From positions 6,088-70,087 of the forward strand of contig DF241710.1 in NCBI GenBank assembly GCA_000507305.1: a stretch of DNA of 64,000 nucleotides, in the 5' to 3' direction. The translations under genes and the position numbers were made by a program. This stretch comes from Breviolum minutum Mf 1.05b.01. Its lineage: Eukaryota > Sar > Dinophyceae > Suessiales > Symbiodiniaceae. Of the stretch, positions 56,201 through 64,000 are shown in pieces. The notes below the pieces were generated by a model, which was not told where the DNA came from, ran no database searches, and worked only from the letters and a program-made list of their open reading frames with translations. Numbering within the stretch: the first letter of the stretch is position 1; the number at the start of each line of letters is the position of its first letter.

Positions 56201-59200
56201 ACACAACACAGCTCACTAATCTGGACTATGATTATAACTTTCAAAGCTTGGACACCTGCAATGACCCGATCCGTAGCATCATTGATCTCAGCCATGCTGA
56301 TGGCCTTCTTGTTGCGACGTGCTGCCAAGATGGCTGACCTCGGGTTGCTCTACGACGATGCAAAAAAACTGAACAAAACATCTGTAATGATGTCATACCA
56401 TCTATATTCTATAACTACTTCGTGGTTTCAACCCATTTGAAAAATATGCTCGTCAAATTGGATCATTTCCCCAGGGATCGGGGTGAAAATGAAAAATATT
56501 TGAGTTGCCACCAGCTAGTATATATCTGGGCAAATTACTGCAATTCCTGAACCTGAATTAATGGTATTTTGAAGGATTCCCTTAATTATAAAATCACCAC
56601 CATGAGGTCGCTATAACTTGTTACCAGATATACCGGATCAGTGCTGGATACCTTTAAGGATGACACATCCAAGATACTACTGTAGAAGTCTGGAGTTTTT
56701 CCTTAATACACTCCCTGAAACTAACATATCCCGTGCAAAGGCGATTTTGAGTCGATGATGTTCCTTTCCGAAATTTCCAAAGGCGGGATATGTTACAGTT
56801 AGTCCCTGTACTACAGGGTAATTCTTTGCCCCTACCTTGTCCACTTCCAAAAAATTGTCCTTTCATTCCCATCTTTTTGTGTTCCCTTTCTTTTTTTTTG
56901 GGGGGGGGGTTGGACCAGGAAAAACCCTGAAAAACACCCCTCAAAACTAACCGAGACTCCAAAATAATGGTTTCCAAAATAGGAATCTTCTTATCCAAGG
57001 GGTGAAATTTTCAGGTGTCATGTTTACCTTTTGGGGGGAGTCAACAAATTACCCATGGTATGATTTTTGTATCTGGCCAACCTCACCCCAAAAATTGGAG
57101 GTAATTAAAGAAAACATACCTGGCCATTTCCAGGAAAAAAAAAACAACAACTCACCAATAATTTACCCCACCAAATGACCACGAAATAAAAAGTTTAAAC
57201 TTTTCGGGTTTCCTTTAAAATAGCCTTCCCCAGGGGTTCCCAAAAAGTTTGAAAGTTGGGTCTTGGTGGGGACAGCCAACCATCACCTGATCACCGGTGC
57301 TGGGGGCCCCACTCGTTCATCAAATTCTCCAAGTCGGCACCACTAAAGCCAGCAGTGCGCTGGGCGATCTCCGTCAAGGTGATGCCTTCTTCCAACTTCT
57401 TGTTGCCTTATAGAACCACGGTTATATTAAACTTAGGGTTTTACAGAAAATGAAATCCTACTCAGTTTTTATGGGGATTATGATAAACCATGAAATAAGA
57501 ATCTATATCAAAGCCTATTAAAGCCCTAATCTGAACCAAAACCAGTACCCTCCAAGCAACTAACATACTCCACCTTGGGAAAAGGAAAATCATCGACTCA
57601 AAAGTGTGATATGTTAGTTTCCAGGAGGAACCACGGTTGTTTAGGGTTTACAAGGGGATGAAATCCTACCCAGTTATATGGGGATTGAACCATGAAATAA
57701 GAATCCCTATTAAAGCCCTGATTGCCCAAATAGTTTGTTGAATGATTTTGAGATGATTTCCTATGATTTGGACTGATGATTTCATGGATGGTTACCACGC
57801 CAATCAGCATTCCCTATACTAAACCACTACTCTTTCTCCCATTATCATCGTTCACTGGAAAAAATGTTTTTCACTTCCATGACTATGGGAGGAAAGGTAG
57901 GTGTCCGTAATATGATTAATATTATCTAATATTGATCAGGGCTATAACATGTATATGAATATGATTATAATATACACATTTGTCGAAGTAGAATGACCAA
58001 TTGGTGATTTTCAACGGAGAAAAAAAACATAACGTTTTGGTTTTGAATCCAGTAACATTTTCGTTTGGTGCTGGTTTCAAACCCAGAAAATATTGGCCAC
58101 AAAAAAGGAATATTCTACGGCAAACCAACATCCGCTTCAGTGTAGGAATCCCATGAATTTCAGTGAAACCCTCCATCTAGCTAGTGTGTTTCAAACCCAA
58201 TTAGAAAAATATTTGTCAAAATGCGAATCTTTCCAATAATATAGAAAATTGCAAATTCCAACAAAATATTTGGTAAAAAGCCACCCCCTACAAGGACCTT
58301 CCAGTCGGGGTGCCAATTAAACCCTAAGGGATATGGAATTGACACGTTTTAGGAACCATTTGGAACCATTTGGCACCCTTTAAAAAAACACCCAAACTGG
58401 AAGGTCCAGGTCGTCCATGTTCTGACGGAAGTGTTCACTTTATACTTGGAGGATCATCCCATTTAGTAAGCAGTTGTCAATAGCCCCCATTTTGGAAGGA
58501 GAACAACCCCAGTTCGGGGACTTACTAACCGTAGTTGCTAACTGCTTACTAACTGGGATGATCCTCCAAGCAGAGGCTGGTTTTTCAACGGTTTTTTGGC
58601 CCAAGAAGCGAATGTGTACCTCAAGGATTTGTGCCCGACCCTTCACATCAGGCAAACCCACCGTGACGCGGCGATCGAAACGTCCTGCGAGGAAACATAC
58701 AGGCCCCGCGGATGGTGGAGAGAGAGCCACACAGGGTCTCTCTCAACAGACTCGGGGCACTTAGGAGCCACAGTTCTGGTAAAACACTCTTGGCAATCTC
58801 CTTCTGCCTCTGCAAATGTCAATCATTGGGTAGGCCAGTTTTGGGCAAGGAACAATATGTATTGCAGATTCACTATTTTTCATTTCCGACTTCACTTCGC
58901 CATGTTTCATAGTCATAAAAGATGTTTCATCATCCTTGCAACCTTTGCCCATGCTATGACGCAAGTAATCGTTCAACCGTACCGGTCTTTGAAACCATAT
59001 ATATATATAAATATACATATATACAGTATACTGGGATGTTCCAAATTCAAGGACGTCTAAAGACGATCCGTAAGGAAGCAATCCGCAAATGGGGAAGTAA
59101 TCCTAGCAATGCGTAATCCGAACCAGATTTGGATGTAATCCTGTAATCCCCACTATCCGTAATCCTGAGCACAATCCGTGATCCGTAATCCGTATAATCC

Positions 59201-62200
59201 CCGAAACGAGGTTGACTGAGAAAAAACAAATCAGGGACAAAATGAGTTGTTTTTGGCACGCTTGCGTTGCTTGCGGGCTGATTTTCTTTGTGGTGCTAGT
59301 GCTGCTGGCTCACTCTGTGGGTGCAAGAAAACGCCCTATTTGGGCCAAATGGCTCGCAATTTGAGCTCTGCTGCAGCGTGGATTGCTTCTAGAGGCCACG
59401 GGAAAAAACGCCCTATTTCGCCAAAATAAGTTGTTTTTTTGGCGCAAGCCGGACCCAAATCTGTCTGCAGCCTTAAATGGACCTAAAACGCGTCGGTTTT
59501 TTTTTCTCATGCAGCAAGCTGCTTATGTTATATATACGCCGACCAAGCCTATCCGTAAAGGCTAATCCGTAAGCGTCCTTATCCGTAATCATCGTAAGGA
59601 TTAAGGATTAGTTTTGAAGAAGCCAGGTATATAAATATAGAATATGGATGTCAATTGTTCGCGAACGATGCTTAAACGTCAGACAGATGACGTTGTAAAA
59701 ATGCTTCAAAAGACACCCCAACATCCAGTGAAATATTTTTTGGAAGGAAATGGATGTAGTGCTGGAACGTCAGCCTCAAGACCGTTGAAGTTTCAGAAAA
59801 AATCCCTCAAAAACTACACCCAACGCTGGATGTATGTCAATCCCTGGTTTACAGCAGTTATCCATTGAGACAACCATTTTCAGAAACATTGTTGCCGGTC
59901 CAGGACGTAGCAAGGCATTGTCCAAGATGTCAGATCTGTTGGTTGCAGCCACAACGATCACACCACTGTTGCCTGCGCGCTTACGCAACAACACCGAGGG
60001 CCTGCTGTCAAGGTGGTTCCTCTATGTTCCTGTTGTTTCTCCTGAACAGAGTTCAAGTTTCGTTACATTCCGTTGTACTGGTTGATAACACTACAGTATA
60101 CTATCCTTAGGCTTGTTATAAACCTTTCCTACAACGCGGGTAGTATTTCACACATTTCATCAAAAAAATAACAAGAAAAAACAGCAACCGAAACAGCGTT
60201 TTGGCTCACTCGGATGGTTTCAAATGATTCAAATGCATTGGGCGGCACTGCCGGTAGTAAGATAGGTACCTCTTGGCATTTAGAAAAGATCCTATGATAA
60301 ATGTCCCACCACATGTTGGTTTTGAGATACGGAAAAAACATGCAAGGGAATTATATAATTACATGCATTATATAGCATTATATAGATATAGGTTTTCCAA
60401 TTAGGTTAATCCAAAACAACCAGTTCTGGTAGATTTGTCATTGATCGTTGGTTTGGCTTGCCACAAATGCTTTTTTAAGATTCCATCATTTCCCCCAATT
60501 TTGGGAGGTAAAAAAACTTACACCCCCGAAAACTAAGATGGCAATGGAACATGGACCCTTTGAAGATGTATTTCCTTTTGAATTTGAAAATGGGGATTTT
60601 GCATCGTCATTTTAGTTTTTGGGGGGGTCAGGGTAACTCTTTGAAACCACCTAATTTTCTGGTTGGTGGTTGAACCACCCATCTGAAGAATATTAGTCAA
60701 AATGATTCAAACTTCCCCATTCTTTCGGGGTGAAAATATAAAAAATATGTGAGTTGCCACCACCTAAGTGTTTCCAAAAATAGTGGTAATGAATGGTTTA
60801 TAATGGAAAACCCTGTCAAAATGGATGATTTGGGGGTACCACTATTTTCGGAAACATCCACCTAGTAATTCTTGTGTGGTTTCCTTCTTTTCACCCTAAG
60901 AATCTTCTCATCTCAAGCTCACCACGCCGCGCTGGGAAACTCCGCACCTTCGAAGCCATCCATTTCCTTTGGGAAAACCACGACGGACTCCCGGGTCCCG
61001 GGTCCCAAGGCACCAAGAAAAAATTCGGCCGGGAACTTTTGGACCGTTTTTTCTATGAGTCTGTAAAGGTTTTGCAGGACTTTGATGTCATCTCGAATAC
61101 ATACTCGTATTTGTGACTTTCCCCGCTTTTCCAGTAAATTTAGGGCTGAATTTCAGGATGTTTCAGCCTTCAAATCCACTTGTGAGGAATAGTCATTGAG
61201 GTTTTTATCACCAGAAAACACATCTCACCCCCAAAGCATCCATGGGATTGGGTTTTATTTACACTCCCTGAAACTAATGTGGCACCTGCAAGGAAGTGTT
61301 CGCAAAAGGAAAGTAGTCTTCCAACCAACAATTTTCGAGTGCAAGCTGTTAGTTTCAGGGAGGGTACATGTTTTTACTAGAAGAACCAATCATTTCATGT
61401 ATAGGAAAATAGTAGTTAGTATAATATGTACTCTAGTCCTGTGGATGGGATGTTGAATCAAACACTCGCACACAGGGTCCTCTTTCAAAATAGCACCATT
61501 GTTGCAGTAGGGTTTTTTGGTCGCTTCTTCAATAGTCCCGAAGTAAAGCACCTGTAATTTGAAATACAGTATGTGTTTTGGAACTTCAGATCTTCTGACA
61601 AAAGAGACCCCTTCTTATGGAAGGTTTGAACTGCATCTTAAGCTGGCAACTAGTCATAAAAAATCATAAAAATCCATGAGGACGTATGTGTTTCCTGGAT
61701 TTTCGTGGTGTGGTTACATTGATTGCGCATTCAAGGATAAACCTGAAGCATGCAAAAGCATTCGACTGTTTCCGAATTGCTGTATTTGCTGGGAATACAG
61801 TACCCTCCGACAATCTAAGATAACGCAATACGTAGAAACCTCTTGAGTTTCCATAGGTAAAATCTAAATCTACAATTCATTTTCACGCGAAAGTCTGTCT
61901 CTTATCCGGCCTACTAAATTTGAAATCTATTGAAATCTACTCCTGGCAATTCTGAAGGTGCCCTTTTAAAAAGGACGGCGAAAACGTGACCCTTTCAAAG
62001 GTTAAGTGACCTCCAACTATGGGATATTTTCAGGTCACGGCGGCTAAATCACGTTTCCTATGATTTCCGTCTATACTCGGCTTCCCATCGCTTCCCTGCT
62101 TTGGTGAAAGCTGCCGTCAGGATTTGATTCAAGGTTTGCTCACGTTCATCGTTGCCACCTCCCATGCCAGCACCTGCTGCAAGGATGGAAAAAGGGAATT

Positions 62201-63455
62201 TTTTGGGGGTTTTTCGGGCCCACATTGAATGGTTTTTGTTGGGGGTGGGGAAATGCTGCCAACTTTTCTGACGTTCTTACCGTTTTTTTACTCCAAAACT
62301 TTAGGACCCAAGAGTCAAATGGTGGTACTACCATAGGGTGGTACGCTGGCCACAATCAACACCATTTTCATACACCTATAGTGGGTATTTATTGGCTACA
62401 CCACCATGATGGTAGAGAAAATTGAATGAATTTTCCATATGGAACTGTGGGGTTGAAGAACTGTATGAATGACATGTGATTGACACAAGATTTCCCCCCC
62501 CCCTGTTTTGTATGTGACTAGTTAATATGCCAAGTAACTCATCGAATTGGTTATATAAAAGAGGTTTCACACCACTAACAAGGGTTCCTTTTGACCCCTC
62601 AGGAGAGGTATCGCATGTTGGCCATAAATGAACATTTTGCAGTGGAACTAAAACCCACCAAAGACATGCCATTATTCTAGTGGATGAATAGGAGTGATGG
62701 GTTTTACATTGATAATGAATCTATGATATGTAATTTAGTTGTTCACCACCTGTAGAAATTCAATATCCCGGCTAAACTGATCGCAGCTCAACTCGTGCAT
62801 ATCTAAAGGTCAAATCCTCATGTTTAAAGTAGATCCCTAAGCCCTAAACCTTACACATCCCCAAAAACCCCGGGCCCCTTATAGATCTTATAGAGTTTCC
62901 ATGGTACAGATTCTTGTAGTCACCCTGTGTAGCAAGATTCACTGACACGTTGTTTGACCACTTCTTTCTCAGTTTTCTTGTTTTGTTACCCCCATAAACT
63001 CCATGGGACTGGTATATTTTCCTACATTTTTGGTTGATGTTTATGATAAATGTAGGTAAATATATCAGTCCCATGAACGGTAACCGGGACCAATTTGGTT
63101 GCTTTGAAAGTTCCTAAGTTCCTGAAACAAGGAGAGCTGAGTCACCACCAGGATTACAGTCGAAACCACTCAAAGGTGGCCAACTCTTACTCAGCCAATG
63201 GCTGTTGGGCTGTCCTGGTTTTTTTCCTTGTTCAAAAAACATGGGCCCCATTTTTGTGTTTTGAAATTTGAAAAAAGCATAACACAAATGAAATCAGCTT
63301 CAACAAATCCTCCAGTTGTTTAAGTTTGCTTTCAGATGTGACCACTTTTGGTGTAGCAAACACCCCGTCCTCACAACGGCTCCGTTGATGGATCGGGAAC
63401 CGCCTCGCTGACGTCCAATGGCATCAATCTCATCGATGAAAACGATGCATGGTGC
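46125..63455 (-). CDS. ftsH: FtsH-type AAA+ zinc metalloprotease, plastid/cyanobacterial type, 17 exons, 5' part outside window
   Basis: Membrane-anchored, ATP-driven hexameric protease. Plastid homologues remove damaged photosystem II D1 in the thylakoid; plastid targeting here is inferred from the cyanobacterial-type signature ([20 protein letters not shown]), since the N-terminus is off-window. Visible in order: Walker [23 protein letters not shown], second region of homology with arginine finger (LLRPGRFDRR), catalytic zinc site HEAGH split over two exons, third zinc ligand in GAGGDLQQ, and the C-terminal LDRVADEL...[12 protein letters not shown]. The 17 exons (19-110 nt) total 1119 nt, about 372 residues, with phase preserved throughout and stop TAA at 46125-46127. 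The 16 internal acceptors are all AG|G. Donors are GT (11), GC (3) and GA (2). Walker A, membrane helices and transit peptide must lie beyond 64000. No break is seen, so it is probably functional. Confidence 0.95.
46976..47062. repeat. Fold-back element, family B
   Basis: CATGCATGGTATATTTACCTAC against GTAGGCAAATACACCATACAT. Confidence 0.7.
47115..47203 (-). CDS. ftsH: FtsH exon
   Basis: Acceptor TGAG|GCTGAC, GA donor TCG|GATCGG. Encodes [20 protein letters not shown] then NESISGAAF. Confidence 0.9.
47651..47679 (-). CDS. ftsH: FtsH micro-exon (29 nt)
   Basis: Acceptor ACAG|GATATC, donor CGC|GTTGGG. Encodes DISDECYLN and part of Ala; restores the phase exactly between its neighbours. Confidence 0.85.
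48459..48588. repeat. Fold-back element, family F
   Basis: TGGTTAATTGCTGGTTTGGGG...GGTGGTTTG mirrored by CCAACCACCGGGACCCAAGC...CAATTAACCA. Confidence 0.8.
48665..48747 (-). CDS. ftsH: FtsH exon
   Basis: Acceptor GAAG|GTTCCA, donor AAG|GTGCGG, 83 nt. Encodes [20 protein letters not shown] then KIDKAIK. Confidence 0.9.
49312..49424. repeat. Fold-back element, family J
   Basis: CCACCCAGTAACAGTCACAAATG...CTGGTGGTGACTGTTACTGCGTGGGAGG. Confidence 0.75.
49564..49638 (-). CDS. ftsH: FtsH exon, third zinc ligand
   Basis: Acceptor TCAG|GTGCTG, donor TAG|GTACCT, 75 nt. Encodes [20 protein letters not shown] then GMSDV; the Asp of GGDLQQ corresponds to the third zinc ligand of the family. Confidence 0.95.
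50234..50262. repeat. GT dinucleotide microsatellite
   Basis: About thirteen GT units, 50 bases beyond the FtsH exon at 50314. Confidence 0.9.
50314..50386 (-). CDS. ftsH: FtsH exon
   Basis: Acceptor ACAG|GCGCGC, donor CAG|GTGACC, 73 nt. Encodes [20 protein letters not shown] then QVTT. Confidence 0.95.
51411..51443 (-). CDS. ftsH: FtsH exon (33 nt)
   Basis: Acceptor ACAG|GATCAA, GC donor AAG|GCCTTT. Encodes [11 protein letters not shown]; joining to the next exon gives the family's LKARIAG. Confidence 0.85.
51782..51900. repeat. Palindrome around TATACCTAGAACC
   Basis: TATATATACCTAGAACCCAAATGA is mirrored by TCATTTAGGTTCTAGGTATATA, with an inner inverted pair TTGACC/GGTCAA. Confidence 0.65.
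52713..52769 (-). CDS. ftsH: FtsH exon
   Basis: Acceptor GGAG|GTCACG, donor GAG|GTGGAT, 57 nt, phase 0 to 0. Encodes [19 protein letters not shown], the most family-specific stretch seen. Confidence 0.95.
52824..52945. repeat. Fold-back element, family A variant
   Basis: TACACCCCAAAATGGAAGATTAACGGCTGG against CCAGCCGTTAATCTTCCAGGGTGTA. It sits 55 bases from an FtsH exon. Confidence 0.75.
53160..53265. repeat. Family K sequence, reverse orientation
   Basis: AGCACCCTCCAACGGGTGGTG, then GGGGTTGCAGAATGGCACCC...CCATTTGGCACCCCG, complementary to 42078-42172. Confidence 0.6.
53611..53717. repeat. Fold-back element, family I (GGGTGTTTCCAAAAATAGTGGTACC)
   Basis: GGGTGTTTCCAAAAATAGTGG against CCCTATTTTTGGAAACACCC, directly followed by a family D copy at 53724. 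Second copy at 60770-60866. Confidence 0.85.
53724..53820. repeat. Fold-back element, family D
   Basis: GGACCTTCCAGTTTGGGTGCC at the left; GGGCACCATGACTGGGAGG at the right. Confidence 0.7.
54639..54688 (-). CDS. ftsH: FtsH exon, second half of zinc site
   Basis: Acceptor ACAG|GTCATG, donor AAG|GTGGAA, 50 nt. Encodes (G)[16 protein letters not shown]; its first His completes HEAGH. Confidence 0.95.
55347..55409 (-). CDS. ftsH: FtsH exon, first half of zinc site
   Basis: Acceptor CGAG|GTTTGG, donor CAG|GTTGGA, 63 nt. Encodes [20 protein letters not shown]; the His and catalytic Glu of HExxH are here. Confidence 0.95.
56090..56158. repeat. AACAC pentanucleotide tandem repeat
   Basis: About thirteen AACAC units preceded by AAACAAAC words and followed by AAGC units. 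It lies about 100 bases from the FtsH exon at 56256 (donor side). Confidence 0.95.
56256..56338 (-). CDS. ftsH: FtsH exon
   Basis: Acceptor CGAG|GTCAGC, donor CAG|GTGTCC, 83 nt. Encodes [20 protein letters not shown] then TDRVIA. Confidence 0.95.
56426..56516. repeat. Fold-back element, family C
   Basis: Left end GTGGTTTCAACCCATTTG, body AAAAATATGCTCGTCAAATTGG, right end TATTTGAGTTGCCACCAGCTAG. Confidence 0.65.
56707..56810. repeat. Fold-back element, family A
   Basis: TACACTCCCTGAAACTAACATATCCCG against CGGGATATGTTACAGTTAGTCCCTGTA. Confidence 0.8.
57313..57406 (-). CDS. ftsH: FtsH exon
   Basis: Acceptor TAAG|GCAACA, donor CGA|GTGGGG, 94 nt. Encodes [20 protein letters not shown] then [10 protein letters not shown], the AAA+ C-terminal helical region. 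Confidence 0.95.
57546..57630. repeat. Fold-back element, family A, 'recent' subfamily
   Basis: TACCCTCCAAGCAACTAACATACTCC...GTGTGATATGTTAGTTTCCAGG; core as in 30711-30810 and 63853-63947. Confidence 0.75.
58293..58412. repeat. Fold-back element, family D
   Basis: GGACCTTCCAGTCGGGGTGCC...CCAAACTGGAAGGTCCAGG, with core GGAATTGACACGTTTTAGG. Confidence 0.8.
58444..58572. repeat. Large fold-back (CTTGGAGGATCATCCCA)
   Basis: ACTTGGAGGATCATCCCATTTAGTAAGCAG...CTGCTTACTAACTGGGATGATCCTCCAAG: 30-base arms with an inner pair. It ends about 40 bases from the FtsH exon at 58610. A half copy is near 53330. Confidence 0.8.
58610..58684 (-). CDS. ftsH: FtsH exon, arginine finger
   Basis: Acceptor GCAG|GACGTT, GC donor TTC|GCTTCT, 75 nt. 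Encodes [20 protein letters not shown] then EVHI; RFDRR carries the arginine finger of the second region of homology. Confidence 0.95.
59055..59215. repeat. AATCCGTAATCC degenerate short repeat
   Basis: The words AATCCG, GTAATCC and GATCCGTAA recur about fifteen times. A second cluster of the same words is at 59545-59615, flanking 330 bases that carry two copies of AAAACGCCCTATTT. Confidence 0.8.
59901..59972 (-). CDS. ftsH: FtsH exon
   Basis: Acceptor GCAG|GCAACA, GA donor CTG|GACCGG, 72 nt. Encodes [20 protein letters not shown] then LRP. Confidence 0.95.
60519..60632. repeat. Fold-back element, family A variant
   Basis: TACACCCCCGAAAACTAAGATGGC against CGTCATTTTAGTTTTTGGGGGGG. Confidence 0.7.
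60657..60765. repeat. Fold-back element, family C
   Basis: TTCTGGTTGGTGGTTGAACC...ATGTGAGTTGCCACCACCTAAG; immediately followed by a family I copy (60770-60866). Confidence 0.7.
60770..60866. repeat. Fold-back element, family I
   Basis: GTGTTTCCAAAAATAGTGGTA against TACCACTATTTTCGGAAACATCC. Confidence 0.8.
60948..60966 (-). CDS. ftsH: FtsH micro-exon (19 nt)
   Basis: Acceptor AAAG|GAAATG, donor AAG|GTGCGG. Encodes EMDGFE and one base of Gly, exactly the residues missing between ...NQILT and GNSGVIVV. Confidence 0.9.
61260..61366. repeat. Fold-back element, family A
   Basis: TACACTCCCTGAAACTAATG against AGCTGTTAGTTTCAGGGAGGGTA. Confidence 0.85.
62115..62173 (-). CDS. ftsH: FtsH exon
   Basis: Acceptor GCAG|GTGCTG, GC donor ACG|GCAGCT, 59 nt. 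Encodes [19 protein letters not shown]. Confidence 0.95.
62996..63078. repeat. Fold-back element, family B
   Basis: CATGGGACTGGTATATTTTCC against GGTAAATATATCAGTCCCATG. Confidence 0.85.
63401..63455 (-). CDS. ftsH: FtsH exon, Walker B (first exon in window)
   Basis: Encodes [18 protein letters not shown]. The donor is taken as GCG|GTTCCC; a donor at GTT|GTGAGG would add SRSINGAV, which does not fit the family. The acceptor is assumed to be GAAG|GCACCA; the reading continues open upstream, so the exon may start earlier. Confidence 0.9.
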
Positions 63456-63600
63456 CTTCCGTGGAACGGGGCGCACCGGCGCAGAAGTGGTCTCAAGATT
63501 CCAACAACTCAAGTCTGTTGGGTCGTTTTTTTTCAGGTGGTTGAGCAAGCATAAGAAAGGTCATCTCTAAATCATTCAACAAAATCTTTGGGCAAGGAAA

Positions 63601-63690
63601 CCCCATGGGAGTGTATATATTTACCTATACATGAATGGTTGATCTTTTTATGGTAAACGTAAGTAAATATACCAGCTCCATGGATCCTAT
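63601..63690. repeat. Fold-back element, family B
   Basis: CCATGGGAGTGTATATATTTACCTA against TAAGTAAATATACCAGCTCCATGG. Confidence 0.8.
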
Positions 63691-63852
63691 GGTTTGTCAG
63701 CCAGCCGGTGAGAATATAAAATGCTTGTTTGAAACCACGGGCCGGCCCCTGGATATGTCTGGATTTGTCAGTAGCTCACAGTAGCTCATCTTCAAAAAAA
63801 CCATGGATCTGCGGCAGAATGGTAAAAGAACCAAATTTCGGGCTAGGACGAA

Positions 63853-63947
63853 TACCCTCCAGGGAATTAACATATCCCACCTTGGGAAAAGGAAAATCAT
63901 CTTCAAAAGTGCCATTGGTAGGGGATATGTTAGTTCCCTGGAGGGTA
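63853..63947. repeat. Fold-back element, family A, 'recent' subfamily
   Basis: TACCCTCCAGGGAATTAACATATCCC against GGGGATATGTTAGTTCCCTGGAGGGTA; near-perfect arms. Confidence 0.9.
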
Positions 63948-64000
63948 CAGTTTTGCCGTTTTTTTTTCATCCCCCAAAAAACTAGGAACCATGAACTTCG

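Larger units (their letters stand above)
46235..63400 (-). other. FtsH introns
   Basis: Sixteen introns of roughly 0.4-2.1 kb. Each longer one contains one or more fold-backs (families A, B, C, D, F, I, J, K) listed separately, plus TA, GT and AACAC microsatellites. No nested gene seen. Confidence 0.7.
63456..64000 (-). other. FtsH intron up to window edge
   Basis: Two fold-backs (63601-63690 family B, 63853-63947 family A). No Walker A exon is visible, so it lies outside the window. Confidence 0.7.

Noticed and set aside
1..64000. tRNA or rRNA genes and bacterial-type operons
   Set aside because: No cloverleaf or rRNA core sequence noticed by eye, and the gene structure is clearly eukaryotic; a dedicated RNA search was not possible.

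Overview
The window is nuclear DNA from a eukaryotic alga, most likely a dinoflagellate. Four observations point there. (1) Genes are split into many tiny exons. Almost every intron ends AG and the next exon starts with G, and several donors are GC or GA instead of GT, which is a known dinoflagellate pattern. (2) The long retroelement has the dinoflagellate-type '(G)EALNPGP' start before its endonuclease and carries a C5 cytosine methyltransferase. (3) A plastid/cyanobacterial-type FtsH protease is nuclear and intron-rich. (4) Introns are packed with short fold-back (MITE-like) elements and microsatellites.

Layout, all main genes on the minus strand. 63.5-46.1 kb: 17 phase-consistent exons of an FtsH AAA+ metalloprotease, from Walker B to the stop; its 5' part lies beyond the right edge. 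46.1-42.9 kb: intergenic, with one or two orphan exon candidates. 42.9-8.9 kb: a second, unrecognised gene that I assembled from 21 short exons with matching phases (about 409 codons in the window). It has an LDP/EF-hand-like start, charged helices, and 'CTFxP' and 'LYERG' motifs resembling those of protist cytoskeletal/flagellar proteins. Inside one of its introns, in the same orientation, sits a 10.4-kb non-LTR retroelement (about 26.0-15.6 kb). Its domain order is N-terminal region, DNA methyltransferase, long linker, RRM-like domain, coiled coil, duplicated NPGP segment, AP/EEP endonuclease, reverse transcriptase, zinc knuckle, RNase H and a C-terminal domain. The reading frame is broken at four places. 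8.9-0.27 kb: no gene found, only fold-backs, microsatellites and a 350-bp minisatellite. 1-273: plus-strand end of a C2H2 zinc-finger protein with an NPEK-type charged stretch, a type I associate with large algal DNA viruses and related elements.

The rest is intron or intergenic DNA holding at least eleven families of short palindromic repeats. The most abundant (TA-flanked ends, CCCTCC...GTTAG arms) has around twenty copies and a near-identical subfamily. A 288-base N gap (29,648-29,935) is bordered on both sides by the same 57-58-bp unit, so a tandem array is probably collapsed there. Exon calls come from reading splice junctions by eye; FtsH is secure, the second gene is a coherent but unproven model.
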